Positions 18,973 through 31,692 of a stretch of 64,000 nucleotides of DNA are shown piece by piece. The stretch covers positions 11,532,001 to 11,596,000 of the forward strand of contig CP053167.1 of the NCBI GenBank assembly GCA_014607495.2. The letters run 5' to 3'. Position 1 is the stretch's first letter, and each line of letters opens with the position of its first letter. The notes below the pieces were generated by a model. It was not told the DNA's origin. It did no database searches and saw only the letters and a list, made by a program, of their open reading frames with translations. Source of the DNA: Carposina sasakii. Its lineage: Eukaryota; Arthropoda; Insecta; Lepidoptera; Carposinidae. The position numbers and the translations under genes were made by a program.

Positions 18973-21900
18973 TTCATATAGTAATGATTATATAAAAATC
19001 AATTTGATATAGTGATTATTTTGCCTATGGGTGTCAATCGCAAAGTCGTGAGATAAGTTAAAACCTGTAAGCTAATAAGAAACCAGCACGATACGGGATT
19101 TTGAAATAGCAATTCCAGAAATGGTGTCTTGTGACCGCAGATATTGTAAGACGGATACAAACGTGAGATCTTTACGTTTACGACAACCACAGTGACAACA
19201 GGGACTAGTTGAATCGCAGATAACTTCTGGCTAAACCGGCGGTGGTAGTGGAATGCAACTGATAATGGAAAAGTTTAATTCCTATCTATTTTGTCGAGCT
19301 ATTTGAAAGAGAAGGTAAAGCTTATACTACTAACATACTACTGGGTAATATGGCTTACAATTAGATTGCTAGTTGACTAACGGCCAATTTCAATACTGGA
19401 GATCATATAGAAAGTAGTTTTTTTATATTCCAAACTTGAAATTTTGTATGAAAACAATATAAATGGAGCCTTTAATGCAAAATATGCAAAAAATCTCTCA
19501 AGATCGGTTTTTTAGGTTCCAAATCTAATCCGTGTTTTAAACACACATACTTAGTTTAGTACCTATTCATATAATTTATATTTATATGTTTGTTTGTACA
19601 AAATTCATTTAACTAGACGTAATATACAAAACGATAAAAACATGTCGCGAGACATCCGTTATGTTACGTTTATATTCCATCCGCAAGTCTGTATGTAGCG
19701 TCCGTTTCATAGAATAACTCCAATGTCTGATTTCGGAACTAACATCTTCTGTATGCAGTGGCACGGATCATGTACTCATGCATATGGTAACTAGCGCCAT
19801 CATCCAAAGGAACTATATGGTGGAACGCAGTCTACTGCATAGAGCACATGTGACGTGAACTAGGCGCCACTACCGCAAGGCACATTTCGCTTTCAACGAC
19901 TATGCTTACTTATTTACGTTACAAACTAACGTAGAACTTTGAAGCAAAAGGTTCCTGAAGCAAATGCGACTCTACGTTTATAATTATAAGAGTTGTGTTT
20001 ATGCAAGTTTAGTGTTAGAATGGATTAAAGTTAGGTTTAGTTTGCGGTTAAGAAGTATTTGGATCAGATATCGAGGTAGACATATGGATAATGTGGTTAA
20101 TTCGTTATGGTTTGTCCTCCCCCATTCATTAAGGAAACCTAAATACAAAAAAAAAAACTAGAGCTAAAAGGGAGGTCCGTAACATGTTTTTTTCTTAATA
20201 GTAGGTAATCAGTTAATTCTACAAAAACTACTCAATAAAATTTCTCCGTACAAGTGATTGTTTTAACGCACAGGTACGTGTTAAAACAGAGGTTTCAAAC
20301 AAGAACATGACGAAAATAGAACAAAAAATATTTCAGTTTCTGGTTACCATCTCCCGCGGTTCCACGTAAAAATATACTGCATTTGTAAACATGAAGGGTG
20401 GCGAGGGAAAGTGGACTTTAAAGCAAAGGGCTTGGATGGCAGTTCCCGGCCATGTCTGCCCTTTGAAGTGCAGCTTGAGTGCTGTAAAGTTAGGGTTAAG
20501 TCATTAACTGAAGGCGATGTCGGAATTAATTGAACATGCTTAGTGGATATCACGCGATGACCATTATTAAGTTTTTTTCCTAAGCTTGAGAGTATGTATT
20601 CCCACTATTATATGGCATCTTCTAGTTATAAGTATTGTGTATTGTCATCTTACTGATATTTGCCTACATTTTGCTGAAAAATTATTTTGCATTAAATATG
20701 AATAGCTTGCTACTACAATATGAATAACCTACTTATCCTATCTCTTTCCTAGTTATATTTGATTAAATATTATTAATTCAATTATCACGCTCATTTTGAG
20801 CAGTGCGAATCGCACCTACTTCTCACCTACCAGCTTACTTTAACATACGAGTATCATTTAGCACTACATCAATAGAAAACAACTTGTAGCATCTAAAACT
20901 GCATCTAAAGTGTTCCTGCAACACTTATTGCATCACCGTAAACGTTTCTCATGATATGGGGCAATCAGTCAATAGTGCGATCGGAAGCCCCTCCTCCTCC
21001 TCCCGTGCTCATTGATGGGTACCGATAGCAATAGCCCCGATGGGAACATGGGTCAGGCAGGAAGTCTGCACTAGGTGTGAGCGATTAACGCAACGTATTG
21101 TTGCAGGGTATTGCATGGGTTTCGTTTCCGTTATATTTATTGGTAGGCTGCTTTATTTTGAATAATAGCCGTGAGCCAATAATATTGATGGTGGCACTCA
21201 ATGAAACTATTGTGTTACTTAATGTTTGAATCGATTTCGGCGTAACGAACAACGTACCTACATTTATTGAGTAGTAGATTCACAGCTATCTCAATAGGTA
21301 AACAGTGTTAAGTTTGAAAATTCGACGCTTTGAAATCAGTCCAGCCATTTAGGCTATAAGATGCCACAGACAGAGAAACCGATAAATACAGATACGTCAG
21401 GGTAAAAAAAAACAAATCCCTATAAATGATAATATTAAAGTGGATAAAAATGATACAGTATTCAGTAGGTCAGTCCACAGGATCCGGCCGGCATTTGCCC
21501 GGCTTCACATGCAAGTAGCATACACACCACTGACCTAGCCCTTATGTCTACACGTGCACTACACAACTGTCACATTGTGCTGGGAATATTGATCATTCTG
21601 TTTTAATAATAACTCTTTCGTGGATATCTTTGCAAAATTATATAGACAGATGCGAAATTGCTATGGGATGGATGCAGCTAATGTATTTTAGTGAAGCCCC
21701 GCACCAGAATATAATAATGTTCTTTATGAAGTAGACTTGCTTAGATATATTGTAGGTAAGTAGTGTAAGTTTTTATTGTACTTGAATGAAATCTTGCTCT
21801 TTCTTTCACTTAGGTATGTTTTTTATAAAAGTTTTAAAATTATGCAACAGGTACATTATATTTTTCGTTACTGTACGTATTTAGACTCCTTACAACTTGC

Positions 21901-22170
21901 TGTTCCCCTAGTATCTCTGCATAAAGATCCGTCTCCATAGTTACCATGCACGCGGTGCTCGCACTACTGACCTCGTGTTTACAACAATAACAATTTACTC
22001 CTGCGTGCTGTGCATGCGTTATGTTATGCAGGTAGAACTGGTTATTTAGTAGACATCGATAGATATTAAAATCTTATTGTAAAATACATTTAACTAGTAC
22101 ATTAATTGCTATATGTCATGTCAATCTATTAATTTCATAGTAATCAATATCTTTGGATTATCTCAATAAT
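18973..22170. other. Long non-coding stretch
   Basis: No repeat with a clear relative in the window. One exon-like stretch at 20335-20532 is described among the findings. The remainder is AT-rich and unremarkable. Confidence 0.4.
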
Positions 22171-22380
22171 AAGACAATAGAAATATGGTAGAAATAGTTA
22201 CAGATCATTAGAAGTAGGTAGACAGGTAGAAGCAGACATGAAAAGAAGAACAGTGAGAAGAACTGTGTGCCCTATTCGGAGCCCGTCAGTCACGTCCCGT
22301 GTACGTACAACCGCCAAACGGGTCTCTCTTCAGCTGGATGCTGCTAAGACAAGATAGGCGTGCCTACCTTACTTTGTAGC
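22171..22380 (-). repeat. Repeat P and Q, inverted relative to 18590-18880
   Basis: Read on the minus strand, GGTAGGCACGCCTATCTTGT ... CGGGCTCCGAATAGGGCACA is followed by the Q segment. This shows that P and Q belong to one element, interrupted in the other copy. Confidence 0.6.
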
Positions 22381-25379
22381 ACCAACACAAACCAAAAATG
22401 TAAAAAGATATTTATTCCACTGCACGTGGTCGTTCTTCTCTACCAAATTGCGCACTAAATAGTTAACTACATATTTGTGCAAGGTAGGTACATAGTGATA
22501 CCTATATATCCATTTGTTATTCGACTAGAACACGAGATAAACTCTAAAGCTGTTGTGATATGAACACAACGGAACCTTGTCACTGTCACTCAGACTGACC
22601 GTGATTGACTCGACATCACTATGCCGGGTGCTCTACATCTTGACCTGGATGGAGTTCTGATCTTGGTCAATGTTGAGAACTGGAATAGGTTCTACTTGGT
22701 TTGGTTTTAACAGTAGATTCATATGGAATCTGTCATTATGAATATTTTGTTAGATCTAGAAACTATCGTTACATACTCAGCAGGTTTTATTTTGTTTCAT
22801 TGTTAAAGATTGACAAATGCAATAGCAAATCGTAGACCTAACTTTATATGTATTTTCTGTTTTCCTTTTATGGAATTAAGTATCTACTAATTATCGTTAG
22901 TGTAGCAATCTGTTATTATAGGTCCACAAAGTTTACAGTTTTATTTATAAGAGTTGTAGTGTAGATATCTTAATTTTTAATGACGTTATTTAGCCTTACC
23001 AAACCTACGCGATCTGTGTTAACCATAAATTAGTTATTAATAAAGCAACGATGGTTTGTTTACAATTTACGCGCTAGGAGTCTCTCAGCACTGTCTGGTC
23101 ACCATCTGGTATCACCACCGTCATCTGGCGGTGGCCTGGTGGTAACCAAACAGACGTTTTGTTCCCGCTGTTAATTACCTACTGGTTTATGTAAAAAATA
23201 TCTCGAAAGCACCGAAGTTTGATTACGGTTAGTTTTTTTTTTGTTTTGGCATCAATAAATGAATCTTGTAGATAAGATGCGAATGAACCATTGAAAATTA
23301 GGAAGTTTGGCCAAATAAAATAATGACGGAGTGGAGTGGATAAGTAGGCCTTTGTTTGCCCAGTAATGGGACAAGCCTAATTTAAAGAAAATTGAAGAAA
23401 AACATCCTACCTTAACTATACTGGACGAGTAGTTCCACGTTCCACTACACTTTGTGACCATTTTACGACGTTAACTGGTCCAACACTTCGGCGATGCAAC
23501 AAGACATTGACTGACAACACACACCTTCCCTATTCGCAAGTAAAACCACCCAATAACAGACTATGTAGCATTATCTCACCTAATAAAGCGTGCATCGCAT
23601 TTATTTTTAATTAGACAACAGCGCGGACCAGTAATATCCCTATAATTATTCCATGCTCTCATAACCAGCGAGATTGACCTGATAACTCGTAACGGCTAGT
23701 ATTCGCCTCCACTTAGACTGCTCATTCGAGGGTTGAAACCGGTGTACCTAGTGGATAAACCACGGATTAGCGCACTAATCACGTTGTAAGTTATAGAGCA
23801 TGGTATTTGGTACGACCATCAGTTTTATTATATGGTCCGTTAAGCTGTTATGTGAAATATCTTTAATTGGCATGCGCCAACTCCAAGTATATTCGGTAAT
23901 GAGATCCAAGACTGTTTAAGATTTTGTAGTAATTGCGTGTATATGTGTATATAGATGAAATTTAATTCAGAAATATGTATGACTGCGGCAGGCTGTTGGT
24001 GTATTTGGATTTTCTTTTTACATAAGTGAGATACAGAAAATACAACTGTTAATGTTTTGCAGAAAATATATATTAGAGTTTTTAGAAATTATTTTTATAC
24101 TGCAGCATAAGAAAAAGCATTTCACCATGATGTTTAACACACGAATCTCTCTTCTTAATTAAAGCAAATGAACTTGCGATAAAGCGAAGATTGTGTAGCC
24201 TATTACCAGCGGTAATTTCATCACTAACTGCGTAGTGGAATTAAATCGAGTTGTCGATCTTTATCAATTTAAATGTTAATCTAAATATTCAGTGTTATAA
24301 TAAGTACTTTAATTTACTCTGCCTAATTTACCTAATTAAAATATGAACAAAAGTCACTTAGGGCAAATTGTTTGATCAGCAGTCCAGTTTACTACAAAAA
24401 AAGTCAAGTTTAGTAAAAATTTGCTCGAAAGACGTTTATTAAGTTATAATAAGCTTAACTAGTGATTAAAGAATATCCCCTTAATTTAAACTGAAAACCA
24501 AATGGACTAAACATTAACAAAAACTAAAATATGTATTTAACTTTACTTTCATCTCGTTAAAAACATGCAAAACAGCGGTTTATTAAAAAACTTATGCAAC
24601 AAGTAATTACAATAAATTCGGTGTATGCATGTTAATTGAAGTAACCTTAGTAAGCGCCTTGTACCAATTTGTCATAACTCACAAGAGGTCTATTTGTGAT
24701 TGTCATGCAATTAGTGCGCGTTCAGTTTTATTGCTATGAAATTACTCACGAGGTTCACACTTCTTTTATTAACTTGCAGGCTGATTACGTATCCTGCTTA
24801 AACAAAACAGTACCAATGCGACAGAGAAAATTGTACAATTTTCGCATTGAAATGATAAATTTCTTTGAGATAGCTGTTACATAATACGATTTTTACAAAC
24901 AATCGGCGAATATTTTGCATTGTGCCAAATTCCTTAATATTATTCCCTTTCCTGAGTTTGGAAGATTAGGAATGAAATATCGTTTCCTAAATAAAATTTT
25001 CTAGGGAAAAATAGCCACAAAATGCAGGGATGCAAATTACAAGCACAAATATGATTAAATTACATATAAGTACAATTGTTAGTTATTGTTTACTTTCGTT
25101 GTAGGCGGGGAGCAGAAAGCGAAAACCTGTACTTATTTTATCCCGTGAGATATTTGCAATCGTACAATTATTGTTAGAATAGATGGTCTCTATTTAAAGT
25201 TCTTGTGAAAACATCGCAAACAGTATTTAATGTAATTAGACATCGTTAATGATGCTTTTGCAAATTTTCATATTTTTTATAGGACATTTTGAATTGTTTA
25301 TTTTAATTTAAAGAATAATCCTTGTAAATTAACTTAAAATACTTTGAATTTAACATTGTACCTTAGAAGGGTTTTAGTA
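22381..25379. other. Long non-coding stretch
   Basis: AT-rich. 23335-23400 holds a short RTE-like tail (CCCAGTAATGGGACAAGCCT). A GC-rich, self-complementary patch lies at 23092-23154 (CCACCG with CGGTGG). No gene supported. Confidence 0.4.
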
Positions 25380-25699
25380 CAGTAATACCCCACTTTACGC
25401 GACCCCGTTATGCGCGGTTTCACTATAACGCGAATTTTAAAATTCACGTTTAAATGCTTCGCATAATGCGAAAGAATGTGTATAAATATAATTTAGTCAT
25501 TAACTCCCCTTTGGTCGCGGGAATCCTCGCGTCCTCTGAACATTCTGATTGAAGAACTGGGGATTCCCCGTACTACGACTTTGTTCTATGGCAAAGATTA
25601 AATTTTGACTATGTTTAATCATAAACCTTGATTTACGCGAATTTCAGTTAACGCGATTTTTTCCGAAACGTATCCCTCGCGAAAAGCGGGGTATTACTG
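25380..25699. mobile_element. Pogo/Tigger-type MITE (CAGTAATACCCC ends), 320 bp
   Basis: Ends CAGTAATACCCCACTTTACG and GCGGGGTATTACTG are inverted repeats flanked by TA (25378-25379 and 25700-25701). CAGT-type ends with a TA target are the mark of Tc1/mariner/pogo elements. No transposase frame remains. It is rich in CGCG-type words for this region. Confidence 0.85.
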
Positions 25700-27084
25700 T
25701 ACTTTAAATATTTCTGTAGTTATTATCCAACGCTGTTCAAAATAAATATGTGCCCGCCATAACGTGCGTAGCCAATCCGCGCCTTCCTCTGCACCTGCGC
25801 AAGAGTGTCTATCCTGGCACTAGGAAGCACTGCCGTGGCTAATCTCTTGGGCATATTACATTAATAGCAGAGCAGTTCTTTATGTCACAGTAAAATTTTA
25901 ACTAACGTATCTGTAGTTAATTGTAAATAGACAAACAATTGTCCCAACTTTCCCGACAAACGATTACTTTTTAAATTTACGTTTCTTATAAAAATAAATA
26001 GAGCAAATTAGAGATTAGAACAAGCTTATCCAAAAGATCTCAAAGTGTGATTACCGCCCTAGCCATAACGCACGGGGCGGCGGAGCACGCGCTACCCGCA
26101 CGCGTGAAAGTGCGCTCCATTACGCGAATACGGCGCACGCGCACGGAAAGCGGAACGCGCGGGTTGCATCATTTCATCTCGGAGTGCTCTAGAGTCTAAT
26201 TGAAGAGTTTCATCGGTTTAGCTTACTCATTCATGACGGTAGGTTGATGTATTTTATGTTATTATTATATACTATATATGTATTTTAGTTATAAATAAAT
26301 AAATAAAACTCATTTATTTCAGGCTTTACCCATATTTAGTTAGTAGCAAAGGTCTTAAAACTATGTTAGTGTACCTATATCTATACAAAAGTTGTGGGAG
26401 GGTTTGGTGTCTTTGACTAGATGGCTTCAAACTCTATAAATTCGACGTCAGCGGGCTGGATTAAAACTGAATAAGAATTAAAACTATGCTATTATTGAGG
26501 GGGGACTCATTAAAGAATAATCTAATATCTAAAGAATAGGGAGTTTGTGCATCTGATAGGTACCTAGCAAAATGACTAGTTGAATAGCGTTCGAGAAACT
26601 GGTGGCTAGTTTAGAAGTATTCAGTGATTATGTTTAATAGAAAGAATGTAATAAAAATACTTCATACATTCAGTGTTTATGAAAATGTTCAAATTGTTCG
26701 AGTTTCCATACTCGTATAAATACTTGAAGAAACCTGACAATACTACTGAAATATGATTTCACAAATATGCGAGGCCGTATAATTACATCAATATAATGTT
26801 AGTATTCTCACATGAATGAAATAATTTTTGTATGGATAAGTTTTTACAGTAGGTTTAGTTGAAGGGTAGTTTGAGTGGGAATATTGGAATCAGACATACA
26901 TGCGTAGCATAAGATATATACATATAGTATTGGTACTCGTATGTCTATGATTTGAGTTTAGACGTTTAGAAGTGATGTGTTGCTCTCGCCCATATGAGTA
27001 CTACTCATTGAATAGCATCATACATAGGTACTATAACCTATTGTTTATTTAAGAATTATATATACATACATACATAAAATACAC
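25700..27084. other. Non-coding stretch with a CpG-rich patch
   Basis: 26060-26165 is markedly CpG-rich (GGGGCGGCGGAGCACGCG). It is followed by TTCATGACG and then GTAGGTTG, a possible first exon and donor on the plus strand. This could be a host promoter region, but no downstream exon was identified. Confidence 0.3.
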
Positions 27085-27119
27085 ACCGCTTTGTTCCCAA
27101 AATGGGATAGCCAGAGCAG
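27085..27119 (+). repeat. Dispersed repeat G fragment
   Basis: CACCGCTTTGTTCCCAAAAT then GGGATAGCCAGAGCAG, preceded by a TACA run. Confidence 0.4.
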
Positions 27120-27130
27120 TGTTTATGTGT

Positions 27131-27355
27131 TATCTATACATATAATAAAATTGTAACGGACCGATGTTTGTGCACGCTAATCTCAGAAACGGTTGGACCG
27201 ATTGCGATGAAGTTTTCAGGAATATATTATGACAGGTCCCACTTAACATAGGTATAGGCTACTTTTGAACCCGGGAAAATGTTTTTATCCCGGATAATTT
27301 GGACATTTTGTTTTTTCTGAAGTCCACGCGGACGGAGTCGCGGGCGTCCACTAGT
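27131..27355 (+). mobile_element. Helitron-like element, family H1
   Basis: Starts TATCTATACATATAATAAAA and ends GCGGGCGTCCACTAGT. It lacks the roughly 130-bp 5' insert seen at 46351-46708. Confidence 0.8.
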
Positions 27356-28011
27356 CTAATAATAAAGATAGGTCGTTTATATGTAAAATTCAAATCATCA
27401 TGAAAAGATGTTGGAACAGATACATTTGTTATAAAAGTAGTAACATTGTATCTTTTACTATTATTGATGTTTAGAAATTATTTACATAATAATCTTAGAT
27501 ACAGTAGCAGACGAAGCCTAGACGTGCTCGACGATGAAGGACAAGGACGGAGGACGAAGGACGAAGGGACAGCCAGGAGATGGCATATCGTTTGTTTAAA
27601 GAAATAGTGTCAACGTTGGTGGTACTTTCGACCTACCTATTACCTAACTTTTAAAAGCAATGCGATTGAATTTTTTTTACAATATTCGCCGATTGATTGT
27701 ACATTTAGTTTTCCCGCAGATGTACATTCTTTTTATTCCTCCTTTGCGAGTTCGACATGACCTGCGCAATACCACTCACAGACGATTTCAATTATCGATA
27801 CCGCATCGATTACACGGACATTTATCGATTCCTTACTTCATTATTAACGAGGTCAATTTCGCGTAAAACTGTTTAACAGATTAATTAAATGATTAATACA
27901 TAATTGTTTTGCTGTATTTAAAAAAATTAAGTGATATAAGAGCTGTAGGCTGAGCTACGACGTTTTGCTGGCAAAGAAGTTAAGGGTATTGCGTAGGTAT
28001 GCCTTCATATA
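27356..28011. other. Non-coding, with a purine-rich patch
   Basis: 27525-27575 is a GGACGAAGGACGAAGG-type imperfect tandem. The 68-codon frame at 27660-27866 is unsupported. Confidence 0.4.
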
Positions 28012-28090
28012 CACGGTGTAACAGAAGGGTCATGTAAAGCGAAATGCTATGGAAACCTTTGTGATGAATTTATTCACAAAATATGAGCCC
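28012..28090 (+). mobile_element. TA-MITE family B, one arm
   Basis: CACGGTGTAACAGAAGGGTC followed by GTAAAGCGAAATGCTATGG matches the family B left arm. The right arm is absent. Confidence 0.6.
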
Positions 28091-28339
28091 ACCATCGCAT
28101 CCACCTTTTTCTATACATCATATATTGTCATTGTCATCATAGATTGTCATATACGAGTATAACATCAAGGCACAAACAAAAAACGTGGAGTGTTTTCTTT
28201 TTTTTTTTGAATAAAGGATTTCCCGAAATTCTCACGGAAACGGGAAAAGCGGGAATCCTAAAGTTTGCGCGATGAAGGCTGCTATCTATACATATACCTA
28301 TAAATGCTTTGCCCTTAATGACTTGATTACTATAATTAC

Positions 28340-28575
28340 TTATTGTCACTTAGCTCGTGCCTCGGAAAGTACGTAAAACCGTTGGTCCTGCGCCTGATCT
28401 CTCTCCGGTCGTGTCGGCTTTCCGTCCCATCGGACTATGAGAGTAACGGAATAGAGAGTGTATCTGTGTTTGCGCACACACTTGTGCACTATAATATCTC
28501 CTGCGTACCTGGCCAATCTCCGTAGAGATTGGTCGCCTTGGCCGAAATACGGTCGGAGATCATCATCACTATGAT
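28340..28575 (+). repeat. LINE-type 3' repeat (GCCTCGGAAAGTACG)
   Basis: Contains CGTTGGTCCTGCGCCTGATC and, near the end, GGTCGCCTTGGCCGAAATAC, ending in an ATCATC run. From memory this is a common lepidopteran LINE-derived 3' region. The open frames on both strands here are by-products of its GC-rich sequence. Confidence 0.45.
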
Positions 28576-30194
28576 TACTGATCAACACACAGCCTGAACC
28601 GCTGGTCTTAGAAACCTGAAACTTAAAAACAAGAACTCTCAAGCTTACGCGGACTAAGTCGTAGGCGTGCTCTAGTTATATTATATTTACATATTATCCA
28701 TCCACTTTTCCGATTGTACTTACAGATAACAAGGGCCATAAAGTGGGCGTACAAAAAGTTTTATAATTCACGTCGCAACCGTAATAAAACTTTACGTAAC
28801 TAACCTAGCCTAAACTGAGCGCAAGTGGACCGGATCAGATTTTAAAACGGATCCGCTGACCTTTAAGACTATGGGGTAGGGTTCAAATTTGATTCGCGGC
28901 GGCTTTCTAAACGCGTCCTGAATCCATACTTAGCTGCACCCGAGTGCGACGGCTCGCCTAATATGGATCTCTTAAATACCAGACTATACTTATGGGAAAG
29001 ATTATATTGTGCAAGAATAATTAGTAGAACGATCAGGTTAAGGTTTATACGTATGATCAGAAAAGAAAGAAGTCTTCATATATGCATACAACGAGTGCGT
29101 ATACGAGTATGGACGATAAAAAAACATTTTCATTATAATATAGAGCTTATTCTTAAAATCTTGGATCGATGAATGTAAGCATGTATCTTTTTTTAACCGA
29201 TTGCGCCTGCGCTCTTCAAATTATTATGTCATCGCATGGGTCAATCTTGCTCACATTTTTTTAGTAGGTTTCAATTTGATGCAAGAATAAGTCATGTAAT
29301 GGTAGATGTATAGACACACCATAAAGACATATGAACTCATTTTAATATTTATGTACGGAACTCAATAAATAGTTGACATAATAATATAATATTAGCAATA
29401 TCAGAAGTCGAGTTTTAAAAGACTATAATTAAAGTCTCCGGTGGTCTACAATTAGACTTAAAAGCTCAAGGCTGAAGTAAACGTTTGCGTTTAAATTCGA
29501 ATGATTACACACGCGTTTGTACGCATAAAGTGGACCTTATGTCACTGGTGTTAAGAACTACTGGTATTCCTTTTTTTAACCCTTAATTAAGTGTTACATA
29601 ATATATTGGCAAGTAATCTCGTACCGTTTACATTATTTACTTGTCACAGTTTAAATGTAAATATTAAAGTTATACTCGTATATGTTTGTAGTAAATTCCA
29701 GTTAATATCGTTGCGGTCCTGTTTTTGATCAAAGGTCATATCGACCGCGACTTCTGAAGTGTTAATCAGACCGAAATTCTTTAAATAGGCACCTATAAAA
29801 ATAATTTTATTTATGAAGTGATTAAGTTAAGGTAATTTTATATTACTTTACTCACATACGAGTCAAGACTTTAGATTTGCCTAGCCTCGTGGGAAAATTG
29901 GGAAACCCTTTCTTGGTGGTCCTCTAAGGTCTTCCAGAAAAATATATGCCATGTATACAATCTCAATACCATCTATAAAATAAATACGTAAGTCTCAAAT
30001 TTTGTATTAGACGGGTTCTCTACTGAGATGTTTTCATAGCACTTCGCTGAAAATATCCCTAATGTTACACGCTGTATAATTTATTATCTTTTATCTATGT
30101 CTACAATAACTTTCCCAAAACATGTGTAAGTGTCTCTATGTGCGTAATTTTTAAAGATAAATCATTATAATAAGTGTGTAACAGAGAAAGCCAT
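28576..30194. other. Non-coding stretch
   Basis: Includes a decayed family B MITE arm near 30035-30080 (complement of CAGCGTGTAACATTAGGG). Otherwise nothing is recognised. Confidence 0.4.
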
Positions 30195-30455
30195 CATCAT
30201 TCCCACTGTGGACGTGGGTGGTCGTGCCGTGGGTGTGGTGTAGCTGATACGTGATGGGATACCACGATAATGGTGACGAGGACCTGAGGGTTTTCACAAA
30301 GTACCTTTGCATCGTCACGACAAGATGTTATATCTTGGTTCGTTATCGTCTCGAGAAAGATGTACCACCCTAGGCCGCATCTTGCGTAACATCAGGCACG
30401 TCAAATGGCGGTCAAATGTTTGCCTAGCTAATTGTAAAAAAAAAGATGCTTAACC
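30195..30455 (+). repeat. LINE-like 3' end with poly-A
   Basis: GTACCACCCTAGGCCGCATC, then CATCAGGCACGTCAAATGGC and a short A-run at 30436-30444. The arrangement resembles a CR1/L2-type LINE tail. The family assignment is from memory. Confidence 0.4.
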
Positions 30456-31202
30456 AATGTTTCGCATTGATGTTCGTAAATTATATACAGGTGTTTTTTC
30501 GTTGCCACCCTTAACGAAGGGTACGTACTCTATACCAAAAAATACTGGGAAGTAAAAATACTTGATAGGGCGAAATTAGAGATGGGCAACTTCTGAGAAG
30601 ATTGAGAAATTACCGGTAAGTTTCCGTATCTTCTCATTTTGGTGAGAAGATAAAATATTATTAAAAAATATTACTTTATTCATCAAAGATGCGTTTAAAA
30701 TTGAAGTAGAATGCATTTTAGGCTACACACAAACATTGCCTACCTGGCGCACGTGCGATCAATAAAGTTTTTATCTTTAGAAGTTTACCGCATGAGATCT
30801 TTTGTACGTGGGTTTCTATTGTTCTTCGTAGAATTTTGTTACAGTCTCGTATTCAAGTTTTCTGGGAAACTATTCGACCCTCATTAGTACGAAGCAGCTG
30901 TTTTATGACACTATGTGCTCAAACATGTCTTTTACTTCAGTCTGTTATTAGTCTTCTGATAGTCTACTGCTGTGCCGTATGTCTTGAAGGATACTGTTTC
31001 GATCACGCTTGTTTATTGGACTCTGATTCTCATTTATACGACGACTTGGTTGACTTGTTAAATTGTTACTGTGACTGTTATCTGTGATTTGGACTATCAA
31101 AACCGGACACTGGTGAATACTTCTTGATTCGTAAGTACTTTTTATTTTATTATTTTAACATTTTGCAGACATTTAGAATATAACATAGAATCCTGTTGGT
31201 AC

Positions 31203-31692
31203 TGTTACGACCGGGGAGTTTACCCATTAGCTCACTAGATGTCGCTAGTAGCAGAATAGAACGCAATATCGTTTACTAGCATGTTCTGTTGTAGTCTCGG
31301 CGTGTTTAGTTTAAGTGTTGTTGAATGAACGCCCGAGAACGTTCCAGGCTTGCCCGGATAACATACGGGGTTTTTGTAGATGGGTCGCTCGGGTATATTC
31401 CCGAATGTTCGGGACCGAACGTCGAGCCGTATAAATACGGCGGATCTCGGCCGACGGAGTCAGTCTTAGTTCAATCTTTGAATAAGATTGGAAGCTAAAT
31501 AAGCTAAGGAAAACGATACCAGCGATAGTGTATAGTGAAGAAGTTTACAGTGAACTATTGGAAGTGTCTTGTACTAGAGTTATAGTGATAAGTGCTGGAA
31601 TTTTGTAACCTGCTCCACCTAATATAGAGTTCTAACACCTACGCTTACCTTTTAATCGGCAGCTCCGAATCACCCGTACCCAGTACGTAACA
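31203..31692 (+). mobile_element. Solo LTR (490 bp)
   Basis: Begins TGTTACGACC and ends CAGTACGTAACA, with inverted TGTTAC/GTAACA ends. It is flanked by GTAC on both sides (31199-31202 and 31693-31696). No internal retrotransposon sequence accompanies it, so it is the product of LTR-LTR recombination. The Ty3/Gypsy or BEL/Pao class cannot be told from the LTR alone. Confidence 0.85.
31430..31465 (+). promoter_or_regulatory. Core promoter of the solo LTR
   Basis: TATAAATA at 31430-31437 is followed 30 bases later by TCAGTC at 31460-31465, the arthropod initiator consensus. The spacing is right for RNA polymerase II. This promoter lies in the loop of the hAT palindrome and points into its right arm. 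Confidence 0.6.

Noticed and set aside
23092..23154. microRNA-like hairpin (CCACCG/CGGTGG with outer GTCTG/CAGAC)
   Set aside because: The pairing is broken by unequal loops, and the patch may be a common GC-rich insect repeat. Too weak to call.
28346..28642. 98-codon minus-strand frame and overlapping 60-codon plus-strand frame
   Set aside because: Both lie in a GC-richer LINE-like 3' repeat and share no protein motif. They are by-products of the repeat.
30836..31087. 83-codon open frame present twice, once in each hAT arm
   Set aside because: It starts at TTG, has no recognisable domain, and its duplication is explained fully by the palindrome. Not called as a gene.
31143..31202. Intron or transposase remnant in the hAT loop
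   Set aside because: The loop outside the LTR is short, AT-rich and without coding-like sequence.
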